Positions 52,072-61,760 of a stretch of 64,000 nucleotides of DNA are shown in pieces. This DNA comes from Salvelinus alpinus. Taxonomy: Eukaryota > Chordata > Actinopteri > Salmoniformes > Salmonidae. How positions within the stretch are numbered: the first letter of the stretch is position 1; every line of letters starts with the position of its first letter. The stretch spans positions 12,177,918-12,241,917 of the forward strand of contig NC_092091.1 of NCBI RefSeq assembly GCF_045679555.1. Reading direction: 5' to 3'. The notes beneath the pieces were generated by a model, which saw nothing but the letters and a program-made list of their open reading frames with translations, did not search any database and was not told the origin of the DNA. The translations under genes and the position numbers were made by a program.

Positions 52072-53035
52072 AGTAAGACAGTGTATACCCATCTATTTGC
52101 ATATCCTACGCTCCAAACAGCCAGAGCAGGTCCAGAGAGACTCAAGGCTCCTTAACTTGGAGTACCCCTTCAAAGCAAATACCTGAAATTCCTTCGTCTT
52201 TTCAAATTGTCTGTATTTGCAGGCTTTTTCCACCCCTGCGTATCTTGCTCTGCAGATACACAAGTTCACACACAGACCCCCAATGGATTCCATCTTTGTG
52301 GCTACACTGAGACACGCTCTCTCTCTCACACACACACACACACCCCGATAGATTCCAGATCAGAGGGGGAATTTATTGCATTCTCTGTTTCGCATCACGT
52401 CCCTGGAATGTGGTACTCAGGCTACAGGCCTCATAACCCCCGAGCTGATGAATTTGAGGAGGTTTAAGGAGGCATGATGGGATGCAGACTCCGCTGGGGG
52501 TGGAGGGGGGAAGGAGGGGGTTTGACGGAGCGCTTCCGGAGTGGTGCTTGGCGTTAATGACAAGCTGCCCTGTTGCTTAAAGCAGTGTTAGTACAGCTGT
52601 GGTGTGTGTGAAGCGCATCTGGAGCAAATCTTTAGGTTTTGTTCCTGACTGCCCCCTCGCTCTTTTCACTCAAGCAAATGAACAACGATTGCACGATATG
52701 CAAGGCAGACAGGGTGAATTAAATAGTTCATTAGGGGGATCTATTGTGGGGAACAGATTAGCTTGATTGTCTTTTGAGAGTTTGGGATGTTTAGAGTTTA
52801 CACCTGTTTAGAGTTTATTCTTCCCTCCATCTCTTTGTTTTTTCACTTGACCTGCTGCCTCTTTGCAGCCAAAGAATAAGTTGCGTCGCCACTTACTAGA
52901 AAAAAAAGAGGCCCTTCGGGATCTTCTAGTCCAGAGATTTTGGCCAGAAAAGCTATGAAAATGATATTTATTTAAAATATGAAAGAATGTTAAAGTTTTT
53001 CAGCAGATAAATACTAAACAATGCAGATAATATTG
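52072..53035. other. Non-coding interval
   Basis: No gene recognised. It holds a CT/CA run (52318-52346) and G-rich sequence near 52490-52520. Short ORFs are not informative. Confidence 0.45.
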
Positions 53036-53133
53036 GTTTACACAGGCAGCCCAATTCTGATCTTTTGACCAATCAGTTTAGCTCTTTCTACAATAATTGG
53101 GCAAAAGATCAGAACTGGGCTGCCTGTGTAAAC
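53036..53133. mobile_element. 98-bp foldback element (MITE)
   Basis: Arms of 32 bp: gtttacacaggcagcccaat with tctgatcttttg at 53036-53067, and caaaagatcagaactgggc with tgcctgtgtaaac at 53102-53133. They are reverse complements with one mismatch, around a 34-bp loop. I recall the gcagcccaattctgat motif as a common salmonid foldback family. No coding content. Confidence 0.85.
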
Positions 53134-53313
53134 GTAGGCGTAAGGAGAAGACAAGAATCTATTTTATTTTGGAAAGCGGTGGGTTTGGGCAGTGTAGTAA
53201 TGGAAATAGGGCCCCGAAACATCACTGAAGACACACATGTGCGCATGCACACACATACAGTTGACAGCATAACAGGTTGTATTCATGACATAGTTTACTT
53301 TATTTAATGTTGT
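53134..53313. other. Spacer
   Basis: Short stretch containing a CA-rich run near 53230-53260. Nothing else recognised. Confidence 0.4.
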
Positions 53314-53685
53314 AGGGATCAGCAACTAGATTCAGTTCCGGTTAAATTTTTTCTTTAGCGGATGGTCGGAGGGCCGGAACATAATTACAGATAAATTGTA
53401 GACTGTAAATTGACCGCAAGAAGCCCAAACATATCTAATATTTGACTAAAACAATTTCAAAACTTGCTTACATTTGTATACTATCATGTATCTATTATGC
53501 ATGGGAATACTTGGGAACAGATTTCCAAAATTACAATCACTTGGAGCTGATTATTATTATTTTTTTACAGTCTTTTATGTCCAACCATAATTTTTTAAAT
53601 TATAATTGGAAAAAACATTTTTTTGCTCAAAACTTGGGAGGCCAAATAAAAGCCTGCGGGCCACCAGCTGGGGTACCCTTTTGTA
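53314..53685. mobile_element. hAT-like nonautonomous element
   Basis: Left tip tagggatcagcaactagatt followed by a cggatggtcggagggccgg block. Right tip gcgggccaccagctgggg followed by taccctttt. The tips are complementary over about 12-15 bases (agggatcagcaacta against taccccagctgg reversed), as in the hAT group whose ends read cagggntccccaact. Possible direct repeat ttgtag on both sides (53311 and 53681). About 370 bp, AT-rich, no transposase. Confidence 0.6.
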
Positions 53686-53825
53686 GATGACGACCAACGA
53701 TGTATAGCCTTGCCTTTTCTGGAACTATAGTGCCCCCTGGAGGACATCCTCTCAAACAACCATACTAATCCCGTTGTATCGCTGGCAGCGTCATATCAAC
53801 TGCAGAGACTGGGTTCTTATGTCTA

Positions 53826-53990
53826 TCAGTGGAGGCTGCTGAGGGGAGGACAGCTCATAATAATGTCTGGAACGGAGCGAATGTAATGACATCAAACGCA
53901 TGGAAACCATGAGTTTGATACCATTCCACTCCAACCATTATCACGAGCGTGTCCTCCCCAATTAAGCTGCCACCAACCTCTTGTGATGTC
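53826..53990. mobile_element. Short salmonid foldback repeat
   Basis: cagtggaggctgctgagggg, aggacagctcataataatg, gtttgataccattccactcc and gtcctccccaattaagctgc are blocks I know as a very common salmonid dispersed repeat. The outer halves are imperfectly complementary (ggggaggacagctcata against cacgagcgtgtcctcccc), which fits a palindromic miniature element. Confidence 0.75.
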
Positions 53991-54743
53991 TATTGTGTTC
54001 TGTTATGAACAATGTTAAATTATATATCAATAATCAGTTGATAGAGAACAAATGTGTAACTACTTGCAACAATTGCACAAAACTACTGTTTAAGAATGAT
54101 GTAATGTTTTATTACAGGGTTCTTTCTTAAGCGATTTACATACATGAAAGAATAGAAAATAGCAAAAGTTCAACAACAACTCCATATCCCCCATGATGAT
54201 GGTTCTGGCACCGGGGTACAAAGCCCTGTATTTTTGCTAGCAACAATGCTTCAAGGGTAATGTTGCAAAATGCCCTGTTTCTTACAGTATGTGTACACAA
54301 AAATGACATGAAATACTGGGAGCAGTACAGTATGACGGCTAGTTATTGAGATAAGCTCTGGACATTTGATTTTCATGAATTGTCATTCCATGATGTTATC
54401 ATAGAGTTTTGTTCATACTTACATGGGCTATTTAAGTGCTATAAATTCTATCACTTTGACAATGAAACCAAAAACAGTCCTCCTAAAACTATGCAAGCTG
54501 TAGTTTTAACATTTAAAAATGACAAACAACTGTGAAATCTTAGGAAAAATTGAAATAGGCCAAAACACGCGCCAAAACATTTTGATAAAAACGACTCCAC
54601 CTTCCCCACAGACATTTAATTATTAGTGTAAAGTGTGCAGTTCCTTTATTCCTTCATATGAAAGCAATTTTAATCTGGCTGTTCATTTCCCTCTAAGGCT
54701 CTCCAGGTAGTATCAAGATCTGTGCTGCACCTGCTCTGAACTA
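53991..54743. other. Non-coding interval, probably downstream of swap70
   Basis: No gene or repeat recognised. It contains candidate poly(A) signals for the minus-strand gene to the right. Confidence 0.4.
54645..54650 (-). promoter_or_regulatory. Candidate poly(A) signal for swap70
   Basis: tttatt on the plus strand gives AATAAA on the minus strand, about 355 bases past the swap70 stop codon. Another AATAAA lies near 54106. Which one is used cannot be told from sequence alone. Confidence 0.25.
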
Positions 54744-54746
54744 GGT

Positions 54747-54870
54747 TGTGTTCATTAGGGGACGCAATAGAAAACCTTTCAAAACGCTTTGCAACGGAAA
54801 ATAAAAATGAGCCTTTTGTATTGGACAGGTCCAGGTAGTCCCTCGACATTTTCTAACCCTGGTTTCTGTG
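54747..54870. repeat. Dispersed repeat in swap70 3' flank or 3' UTR
   Basis: tgttcattaggggacgcaat, caaaacgctttgcaacgg, ggacaggtccaggtagtccc and ccctggtttctgtgt match in order a dispersed salmonid repeat I recall, which begins and ends with tgttcattagg-type inverted tips. The second tip is missing here. If the poly(A) signal at 54645 is used, this repeat lies in the swap70 3' UTR. Confidence 0.5.
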
Positions 54871-55004
54871 TAAAAACAAGCCTGCCTTTCCTGTTTTCTT
54901 TTGAGTTGGTCAACGAATGCTGAAGACGCAACTTGGCACACTGAGGGCAACATTGCATCATTGTTCCAGCAACCATGAGTGTGTTGAATGTGGGAATGGG
55001 GGCT

Positions 55005-55123
55005 CTACTGGTTCTCGGCGGCTTGGTTCTTTCTCTCCTGCCAGTCTTTCTGCCGCAAGCTCAGTTCTGCCTCAGTGAAGGACGCTGGGCCCCAGTTAGT
55101 GATTTTCTGAGGCCCCTTCGAAC
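55005..55123 (-). CDS. swap70: swap70 last coding exon
   Basis: 119 coding bases: [20 protein letters not shown], then [19 protein letters not shown] and TAG. Acceptor is ttgttttctcag (AG at 55125-55124). This is the conserved SWAP70 C-terminus. The 3' UTR continues below 55005. Confidence 0.92.
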
Positions 55124-58100
55124 CTGAGAAAACAAAATCAGAAAGTTCACTCACATCAGTGCGGACAAAGGAAAGTAAATGAGGAAAGGAAGCCACTTTA
55201 GATTATTGAGATGCACCCAGAGAGGGTGAACAAAAAAACAACACAACAGAGGGAAGAATGAAGAGAGAGTATTGATAAAAGGAGGAAAGCGTACAGTAAT
55301 ATAGTGTTGTGTTACCTGGTTGAACGAGGCGGACTAATCCCTCATGGTGGGCCACTTTATGTTTCCAGGTCCTGGTGTTATTTGCTGCATCCTCCAGTTT
55401 CTGCACTACCTCCTGTGACAAACAAAGAAAATACGATATCAGTTGTTTTTTTGATAGTGAAACAGGACAATCCATGGCTCATCTGTAGAACTCTACTGCC
55501 ACCTACAATTGTCATCTGGTACTATTTGCTTCACAAGGCACCCACCGTTCTAGCACCCCCTACATGTATAAGTAGGTATTGTTCTAGCACCACAACTCAA
55601 GCATCCCTGTTCCAGCAGAACAAAATTAGTCCTACTCCTGAACTGAAAATAATTGAGAATCTTTGTTCAAAGTACATTTTAGTCCAGAAATAAGCCGTGA
55701 ATCTTTGTCCTGGAAACCGTCCCTAAAACATGTCTCACCTGGTACTGCTCCAGTGCCCCCTGCCTCTCTTTCTCTAGCTGCTCCAGCTGCAGCATGGCGG
55801 CCTGCAGGGCATTCTCCTTGGCCGTTCCCTCCTTCCGCAGCTCCTGCTTCTCCACCTCTGTCTCAGAGATGGCCCTCTGCTGGTGGAGGTGGATCTGTTC
55901 CAGCTCAGCCCGCTTGACAGCCTCCTCCTCTAGTAACCTGGAGAGACGTACTTTAGGTACAGGGAACAGCCTCCTCTAGTAACCTGGAGAGACGTACATT
56001 AAGTACAGGGAACAGCCTCCTCCTCTAGTAACCTGGAGAGACGTACTTTAGGTACAGGGAACAGCCTCCTCTAGTAACCTGGAGAAACGTACATTAAGTA
56101 CAGGGAACAGCCTCCTCCTCTAGTAACCTGGAGAGACGTACTTTAGGTACAGGGAACAGCCTCCTCTAGTAACCTGGAGAGACGTACTTTAGGTACAGGG
56201 AACAGCCTCCTCTAGTAACCTGGAGAGACGTACATTAAGTACAGGGAACAGCCTCCTCCTCTAGTAACCTGGAGAGACGTACTTTAGGTACAGGGAACAG
56301 CCTCCTCCTCTAGTAACCTGGAGAGACGTACTTTAGGTACAGGGAACAGCCTCCTCCTCTAGTAACCTGAAGAGACGTACTTTAGGTACAGGGAACAGCC
56401 TCCTCCTCTAGTAACCTGGAGAGACGTACTTTAGGTACAGGGAACAGCCTCCTCTAGTAACCTGGAGAGACGTACTTTAGGTACAGGGAACAGCCTCCTC
56501 TAGTAACCTGGAGAGACGTACATTAAGTACAGGGAACAGCCTCCTCCTCTAGTAACCTGGAGAGACGTACTTTAGGTACAGGGAACAGCCTCCTCTAGTA
56601 ACCTGGAGAGACGTACTTTAGGTACAGGGAACAGCCTCCTCTAGTAACCTGGAGAGACGTACTTTAGGTACAGGGAACAGCCTCCTCCTCTAGTAACCTG
56701 GAGAGACGTACATTAAGTACAGGGAACAGCCTCCTCTAGTAACCTGGAGAGACGTACTTTAGGTACAGGGAACAGCCTCCTCTAGTAACCTGGAGAGACG
56801 TACATTAAGTACAGGGAACAGCCTCCTCCTCTAGTAACCTGGAGAGACGTACTTTAGGTACAGGGAACAGCCTCCTCTAGTAACCTGGAGAGACGTACTT
56901 TAGGTACAGGGAACAGCCTCCTCTAGTAACCTGGAGAGACGTACTTTAGGTACAGGGAACAGCCTCCTCCTCTAGTAACCTGGAGAGACGTACATTAAGT
57001 ACAGGGAACAGCCTCCTCTAGTAACCTGGAGAGACGTACTTTAGGTACAGGGAACAGCCTCCTCTAGTAACCTGGAGAGACGTACTTTAGGTACAGGGAA
57101 CAGCCTCCTCCTCTAGTAACCTGGAGAGACGTACATTAAGTACAGGGAACAGCCTCCTCTAGTAACCTGGAGAGACGTACATTAAGGACAGGGAACAGCC
57201 TCCTCCTCTAGTAACCTGGAGAGACGTACATTAAGTACAGGGAACAGCCTCCTCTAGTAACCTGGAGAGACGTACTTTAGGTACAGGGAACAGCCTCCTC
57301 TAGTAACCTCGAGAGACGTACTTTAGGTACAGGGAACAGCCTCCTCCTCTAGTAACCTGGAGAGACGTACATTAAGTACAGGGAACAGCCTCCTCTAGTA
57401 ACCTGGAGAGACGTACTTTAGGTACAGGGAACAGCCTCCTCCTCTAGTAACCTGGAGAGACGTACTTTAGGTACAGGGAACAGTTAGTTCAGAATGTGTA
57501 ATATACAAACAAAAGGGATATGTTGATCAAAACAATTATATTGCATACATATCCATCCTGGGGGTATACACACAAACATACAAATTCCCATTGAGAACAC
57601 AATGTGAAAAGTGCTGAGCCCAGAGAAGCACAAATGTCAGCACAGAGGAAGGAAGGGTTTCTGGATGGGAGGGACTGTTGCCTATGTCTATGTAGGAAAC
57701 ATGTAGATGCCTTGGTGTGTCTGTGTGGCCCCCTTGTGTCTCAGTGTATCCACAGAAATGGAATTGTGTGTGTGTGTGTGTGTGTCACCCTCTTCCACAT
57801 TGACTCACTCCACTTGGCAGACAATTACAGTGACTCTAGTCAGAGAGACAATCAAGTCCAGGGATCAAGAGTGTGCATGTGTGCCTATATGCCCGCTTAT
57901 GTGTCTGTGTGTTGAGCACCGACCGGGCCTGGAGCCTGCGGACCGTCTCCTCGTCCTGCCTGGCACGTTTCTCGTCCTCCAGGGCGTCCTCCAGGCGGTG
58001 GTACATGTCCTCCAGCTCATGGACGCGCTGCAGGTACTGCTCCAGCTCACTGGACTTCTGAGCCACCTGCTCCTCCATCTCCTGTCGCACCTGAAGACCA

Positions 58101-61100
58101 GCGACAAGACAATGTAGAAAGAGCACCACAGTTCACCTGAAGACCAGCGACAAGACAATGTAGAAAGAGCACCACAGTCCACCTGAAGACCAGCGACAAG
58201 ACAATGTAGAAAGAGCACCACAGTCCACCTGAAGACCAGCGACAAGACAATGTAGAAAGAGCACCACAGTCCACATGAAGACCAGCGACAAGACAATGTA
58301 GAAAGAGAACCGCAGTTCACCTGAGGACCAGCGACAAGACAATGTAGAAAGAGCACCACAGTCCACATGAAGACCAGCGACAAGACAATGTAGAAAGAGC
58401 ACCACAGTTCACCTGAGGACCAGCGACAAGACAATGTAGAAAGAGCACCACAGTCCACCTGAAGACCAGCGACAAGACAATGTAGAAAGAGAACCGCAGT
58501 CCACCTGAAGACCAGCGACAAGACAATGTAGAAAGAGCACCACAGTCCACATGAAGACCAGCGACAAGACAATGTAGAAAGAGCACCACAGTCCACATGA
58601 AGACCAGCGACAAGACAATGTAGAAAGAGCACCACAGTCCACATGAAGACCAGCGACAAGACAATGTAGAAAGAGAACTGCAGTCCACATGAAGACCAGC
58701 GACAAGACAATGTAGAAAGAGCACCACAGTCCACATGAAGACCAGCGACAAACAATGTAGAAAGAGAACCGCAGTCCACCTGAAGACCAGCGACAAGACA
58801 ATGTAGAAAGAGCACTACAGTTCTGTAAAACTAAATCTATTGGCGCTCTTGGACCTGAGGAGTCAGTGGTTAGTAGATTATAGCACTGATAGAAGGGGTT
58901 GGTTGGTTAGCAACAAAACCAACGCGTGCACAACTATGGAGAAAAACAGACGGAGTTGGCTTAAGACTGTTGACAACAGGAAAAGTATATTTCGTCTCCA
59001 AATGTTTCTTGAAAACATACATTTGCACAATGAGCACTTGTTGTCTCTCAAATATGTTGTTACAGTTTGTTAGCTAGCTAGTGAATCCGTCAAAACAAGA
59101 CATGGTATCAATAACGAGATACATTATGTGACCAAAAGTATGTGGACACCTGCTCGTCAAACATTTCATTTCAAAATCATTTGCTGCTATAACAGCCTCC
59201 ACTCTTCTGGAAAGGCTTTCCACTAGATGTTAGAACATGGCTGCGGGGACATGCTTCCATTCAGCCACAGGTGCATTAGTGAGGTTGGGCACTGATGTTA
59301 GGCAATTAGGCCTAGCTTGCAGTCAGCTTTCCAATTCATCCCAAAGGTGTTCAATAGAGTTGAGGTCAGGGCTCTGTGCAGGCCAGTCAAGTTCTTCCAC
59401 ACCGATCTCAACAAACCATTTCTGTATGGACCTCACTTTGTGCATGGGGACATTGTCATGCTGAAACAGGAAAGGGCCTTCCCCAAATTGTTGCCACAAA
59501 GTTAGAAGTAAAGAATCGTCTAGAATGTCTTTGTATGCTGTAGCTTTAAGATTTCCCTCCACTGGATCTAAGGAGCCTAGCCCGAACCATGAAAAACATC
59601 CCCAGATCATTATCCCTCCTCCACCAAACTTTACAGTTGGCACTATGCATTGGGGCAGGTAGCGTTCTCCTGGCATCCACCAAACCCAGATTCGTCTGTC
59701 AGACTGCCAGATGGTGGAGAGTGATTGATCACTCCAGAGAACGCATTTCCACTGCTCCAGTGTCCAATGGCAGTGAGCTTTACAGCACTCCAGCCGACGC
59801 TTAGCATTGCGAATGGTGATTTTAGGTTTGTGTGCGGCTGCTCAGCCATGGAAACCCATTTCATGAAGCTCCCGACGAACAGTTATTGTGCTGACGTTGC
59901 ATTCCAGAGGATAGTTTGGAACTTGGTAGTGAGTGTTGCAACCGAGGACGGATGATTTTTACGCACTTTAACACTCAGCGGTCCTGTTCTGTGAGCTTGA
60001 GTGGCCTACCACTTCGAAGCTGAGCCGTTGTCGATCCTAGACGTTCCCACTTCACAATAAGAGCACTTACAGTTGTCCGGGGCAGTTTTAGCAGGGCAGA
60101 AATTTGCTTAACTAAATTGTTGTAAAGGTGGCATTCTATGACAGTGCCACGTTGAAAGTCACTGAGCTCTTCAGTAACGCCATTCTTCTGCCAATGTTTG
60201 TCTATGGAGATTGCGAGGATGTGTGCTCAATTTTATACTCCTGTCAGCAACAGGTGTGGCTGAAATAGCCCGAATCCGCTAATTTGAAGGGGTGTCCACA
60301 CACTTTTGTTTATATAGTGTGAAACGGGCTGAAACGAGCCACCTACGTTTCCACACATGGCAGCTTCTTGTCCTTGTTGCCAGCTATTTGACCATTCATT
60401 GATGCACGTTGTCAGCCAAGCAGTCTATTTAACTCACTTATTGAATCTAATATGGCTGAACTATCCCTTTAATATAACTAAATTTAACCCATTGCATCTT
60501 CTCTTTCATATATTTATTGGAGACCCATTGTCTCTTATAACCACTCATTTGATTTTATATCCTATGCCCACTAACTTCCTACCATTCAGTCCTACCCTTC
60601 AGGCTATGAAAATGAATTATGTGATGATTGGAAACACTTGCCATCGCTAATGCCAATCTGTAAACCTTCCGTTCTTTTTTTTTCTACATATAACAAAGAA
60701 AAGAGGAAACAACCCTTCTGGATACTTCCTGAAACAGAGCAGACATTGGCCTGAGATAATGAAATAATGTAACCTTATTGATGGCAGTCCTATGAACGGA
60801 AGATGACATTTATAAAGTGTGTCAGTAGGATGTGTGGAATAAATGTCAAAGGTTATGAGCTTAGGGGTATAGATGGGAGGATGAAAGAACTAGAATGTTG
60901 CAATCATTTTCATGGAGCCAAGAATTTACTGAATAAATTAAGAGAACCTGCTGAACAAGCTGAATCAGTGGTTAGGGACAACTTCTACCTACTCCTTGAA
61001 GTCTCACATGGTGCAGGACAACTTCTACCTACTCCTTGAAGTCTCACATGGTGCAGGACAACTTCTACCTACTCCTTGAAGTCTCACATGGTGCAGGACA

Positions 61101-61760
61101 ACTTCTACCTACTCCTTGAAGTATCACATGGTGCAGGACAACTTCTACCTACTCCTTGAAGTATCACATGGTGCAGGACAACTTCTACCTACTCCTTGAA
61201 GTCTCACATGGTGCAGGACAACTTCTACCTACTCCTTGAAGTCTCACATGGTGCAGGACAACTTCTACCTACTCCTTGAAGTCTCACATGGTGCAGGACA
61301 ACTTCTACCTACTCCTTGAAGTCTCACATGGTGCAGGACAACTTCTACCTACTCCTTGAAGTCTCACATGGTGCAGGACAACTTCTACCTACTCCTTGAA
61401 GTCTCACATGGTGCAAGACAACTTCTACCTACTCCTTGAAGTCTCACATGGTGCAGGACAACTTCTACCTACTCTGTAATTCTGAAGTAGCCAGTGTAAG
61501 GTAAAATTTGCCAACTAAAAGTGTGAGGGGCAATTTTGTTAAAGTCAATTAAGTAGCCGGCCACATAAGGGGAAGTAGTCAGTGGTGAGTGTAGTTTAAA
61601 ATACAAACATATTCTCCTTTGACCGCTAAATTGTGAGTAGCTAGGTAGGTACCATTTTCTCCCTCTCCAGGTCCATCCTGTAGCGATCCTGTTGTTCAGT
61701 CTGGGTCTGCAGGCGTTTCCTCTCCTCCTCCGCCGCGTTGGCCGCCACCTCCTCTAGTTC
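55005..61760 (-). CDS. swap70: Switch-associated protein 70, C-terminal 229 residues (5 exons; 5' part outside window)
   Basis: Joining minus-strand exons 61760-61653, 58090-57924, 55937-55739, 55412-55316 and 55123-55005 gives 690 coding bases with matched phases (0, 0, 2, 0, 1), GT-AG introns throughout, no internal stop, and TAG at 55007-55005. The product is a long charged coiled coil ([20 protein letters not shown] at residue 1, [57 protein letters not shown] near 142-158) and then [19 protein letters not shown] and [14 protein letters not shown] near the end. ITNWGP.SFTEAEL identifies SWAP70 rather than its paralogue DEF6, which lacks this tail. Family knowledge: SWAP70 is a PH-domain protein that binds phosphoinositides, Rac and F-actin in membrane ruffles; the C-terminal tail is the actin-binding part. 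The EF-hand and PH regions must lie beyond 64000. Introns hold three minisatellites and a Tc1. Confidence 0.92.
55316..55412 (-). CDS. swap70: swap70 exon
   Basis: 97 bases, [20 protein letters not shown] then [12 protein letters not shown] and one base of Gly. Acceptor is tttgtcacag before GAGGTAG (55414-55413). Donor is CCAG followed by gtaaca (55315-55314). [10 protein letters not shown] is the conserved block before the tail. Confidence 0.92.
55739..55937 (-). CDS. swap70: swap70 exon, coiled coil
   Basis: 199 bases. It completes the Arg codon, then [40 protein letters not shown] and [20 protein letters not shown], ending ALEQYQ in phase 0 before gtgagaca. Acceptor is gtctctccag (AG at 55939-55938). 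The acceptor and the first ~20 exon bases are the first unit of the minisatellite 55918-57482. Confidence 0.92.
55918..57482. repeat. 46/49-bp minisatellite carrying the swap70 splice acceptor, 33 copies
   Basis: Unit on the plus strand: tagtaacctggagagacgta, then ctttaggtacagggaacagc and ctcctc (46 bp) or ctcctcctc (49 bp). A second version has acattaagtac. Counting tagtaacct gives 33 copies including the one at the exon edge (55931). On the minus strand each unit contains gtctctccag followed by gttactagaggagg, that is, the true acceptor with the first bases of the exon. All copies keep the AG; the copies at 56363 and 57303 have small changes next to it. Confidence 0.95.
57483..57923 (-). 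other. swap70 intron remainder with TG run
   Basis: Unique intron sequence between the minisatellite and the exon donor. A TG run lies at 57765-57785. Nothing else recognised. Confidence 0.6.
57924..58090 (-). CDS. swap70: swap70 exon, coiled coil
   Basis: 167 bases, entering in phase 0 with [20 protein letters not shown] and leaving two bases into an Arg codon after RRLQA. Donor is CCCG followed by gtcggtgc. Acceptor is ggtcttcag (AG at 58092-58091). The acceptor is the first unit of the 46-bp minisatellite 58091-58815, and GTG, the first codon, also occurs in the repeat. Confidence 0.92.
58091..58815. repeat. 46-bp minisatellite carrying the next swap70 splice acceptor, 16 copies
   Basis: Unit on the plus strand: ctgaagaccagcgacaagac, then aatgtagaaagagcaccaca and gtccac. 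Starts are every 46 bp from 58091 (one 45-bp unit near 58735). Seen on the minus strand, each unit ends ggtcttcag followed by gtg. Nine copies keep the acceptor (ctgaag or ctgagg on plus: 58091, 58137, 58183, 58229, 58321, 58413, 58459, 58505, 58780) and seven have atgaag, which removes it (58275, 58367, 58551, 58597, 58643, 58689, 58735). Confidence 0.95.
58816..59121 (-). other. swap70 intron
   Basis: Intron sequence between the minisatellite and the Tc1 copy. Nothing recognised. Confidence 0.5.
59122..60320 (-). mobile_element. Tc1-like transposon relic in swap70 intron
   Basis: Left tip after TA (59120-59121): cattatgtgaccaaaagtat with gtggacacc. Right tip: ggggtgtccacacacttttg with tttatatagtgtg, an imperfect inverted repeat. 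The right TA is not preserved. The minus-strand transposase C-terminal half is open from 59676: [40 protein letters not shown] and [15 protein letters not shown] (DD34E). The rest, to 60200, is decayed with stops. It lies in the same strand sense as swap70. The fragment at 32862-32950 belongs to the same family. Confidence 0.88.
60321..60976 (-). other. swap70 intron
   Basis: AT-rich intron sequence. No repeat or gene recognised. Confidence 0.5.
60977..61474. repeat. 40-bp minisatellite in swap70 intron, 12.4 copies
   Basis: Unit gacaacttctacctactcct then tgaagtctcacatggtgcag, repeated every 40 bp from 60977 to 61456 with a partial copy to 61474. Very uniform: two units have tatcac for tctcac and one has gcaagac for gcaggac. 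The donor of the upstream exon lies about 180 bases to the right. This array does not contain a swap70 splice site. Confidence 0.95.
61475..61652 (-). other. swap70 intron, donor side
   Basis: Intron stretch next to the donor at 61652-61651. Nothing recognised. Confidence 0.5.
61653..61760 (-). CDS. swap70: swap70 exon (first in window), coiled coil
   Basis: 108 bases, 36 codons, phase 0 at both ends. It encodes [20 protein letters not shown] followed by [16 protein letters not shown]. Acceptor is attggtcag before GAACTAG (AG at 61762-61761). Donor is ATG followed by gtaccta (61652-61651). No minisatellite touches this acceptor, unlike the next two exons. Confidence 0.9.

Noticed and set aside
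57865-58815. A 316-codon cysteine- and serine-rich ORF (minus strand)
   Set aside because: It is the 46-bp minisatellite read through in rotating frames, ending in a shifted reading of the swap70 exon. I keep only the idea of latent in-frame extension as a finding.
55918-58815. CRISPR-like arrays
   Set aside because: Units are directly head-to-tail with no unique spacers, in a vertebrate gene.
55005-61760. DEF6 as the identity of the coiled-coil gene
   Set aside because: The two paralogues share the coiled-coil motifs, but the end [14 protein letters not shown] matches SWAP70. DEF6 has an unrelated Ser/Pro-rich tail.
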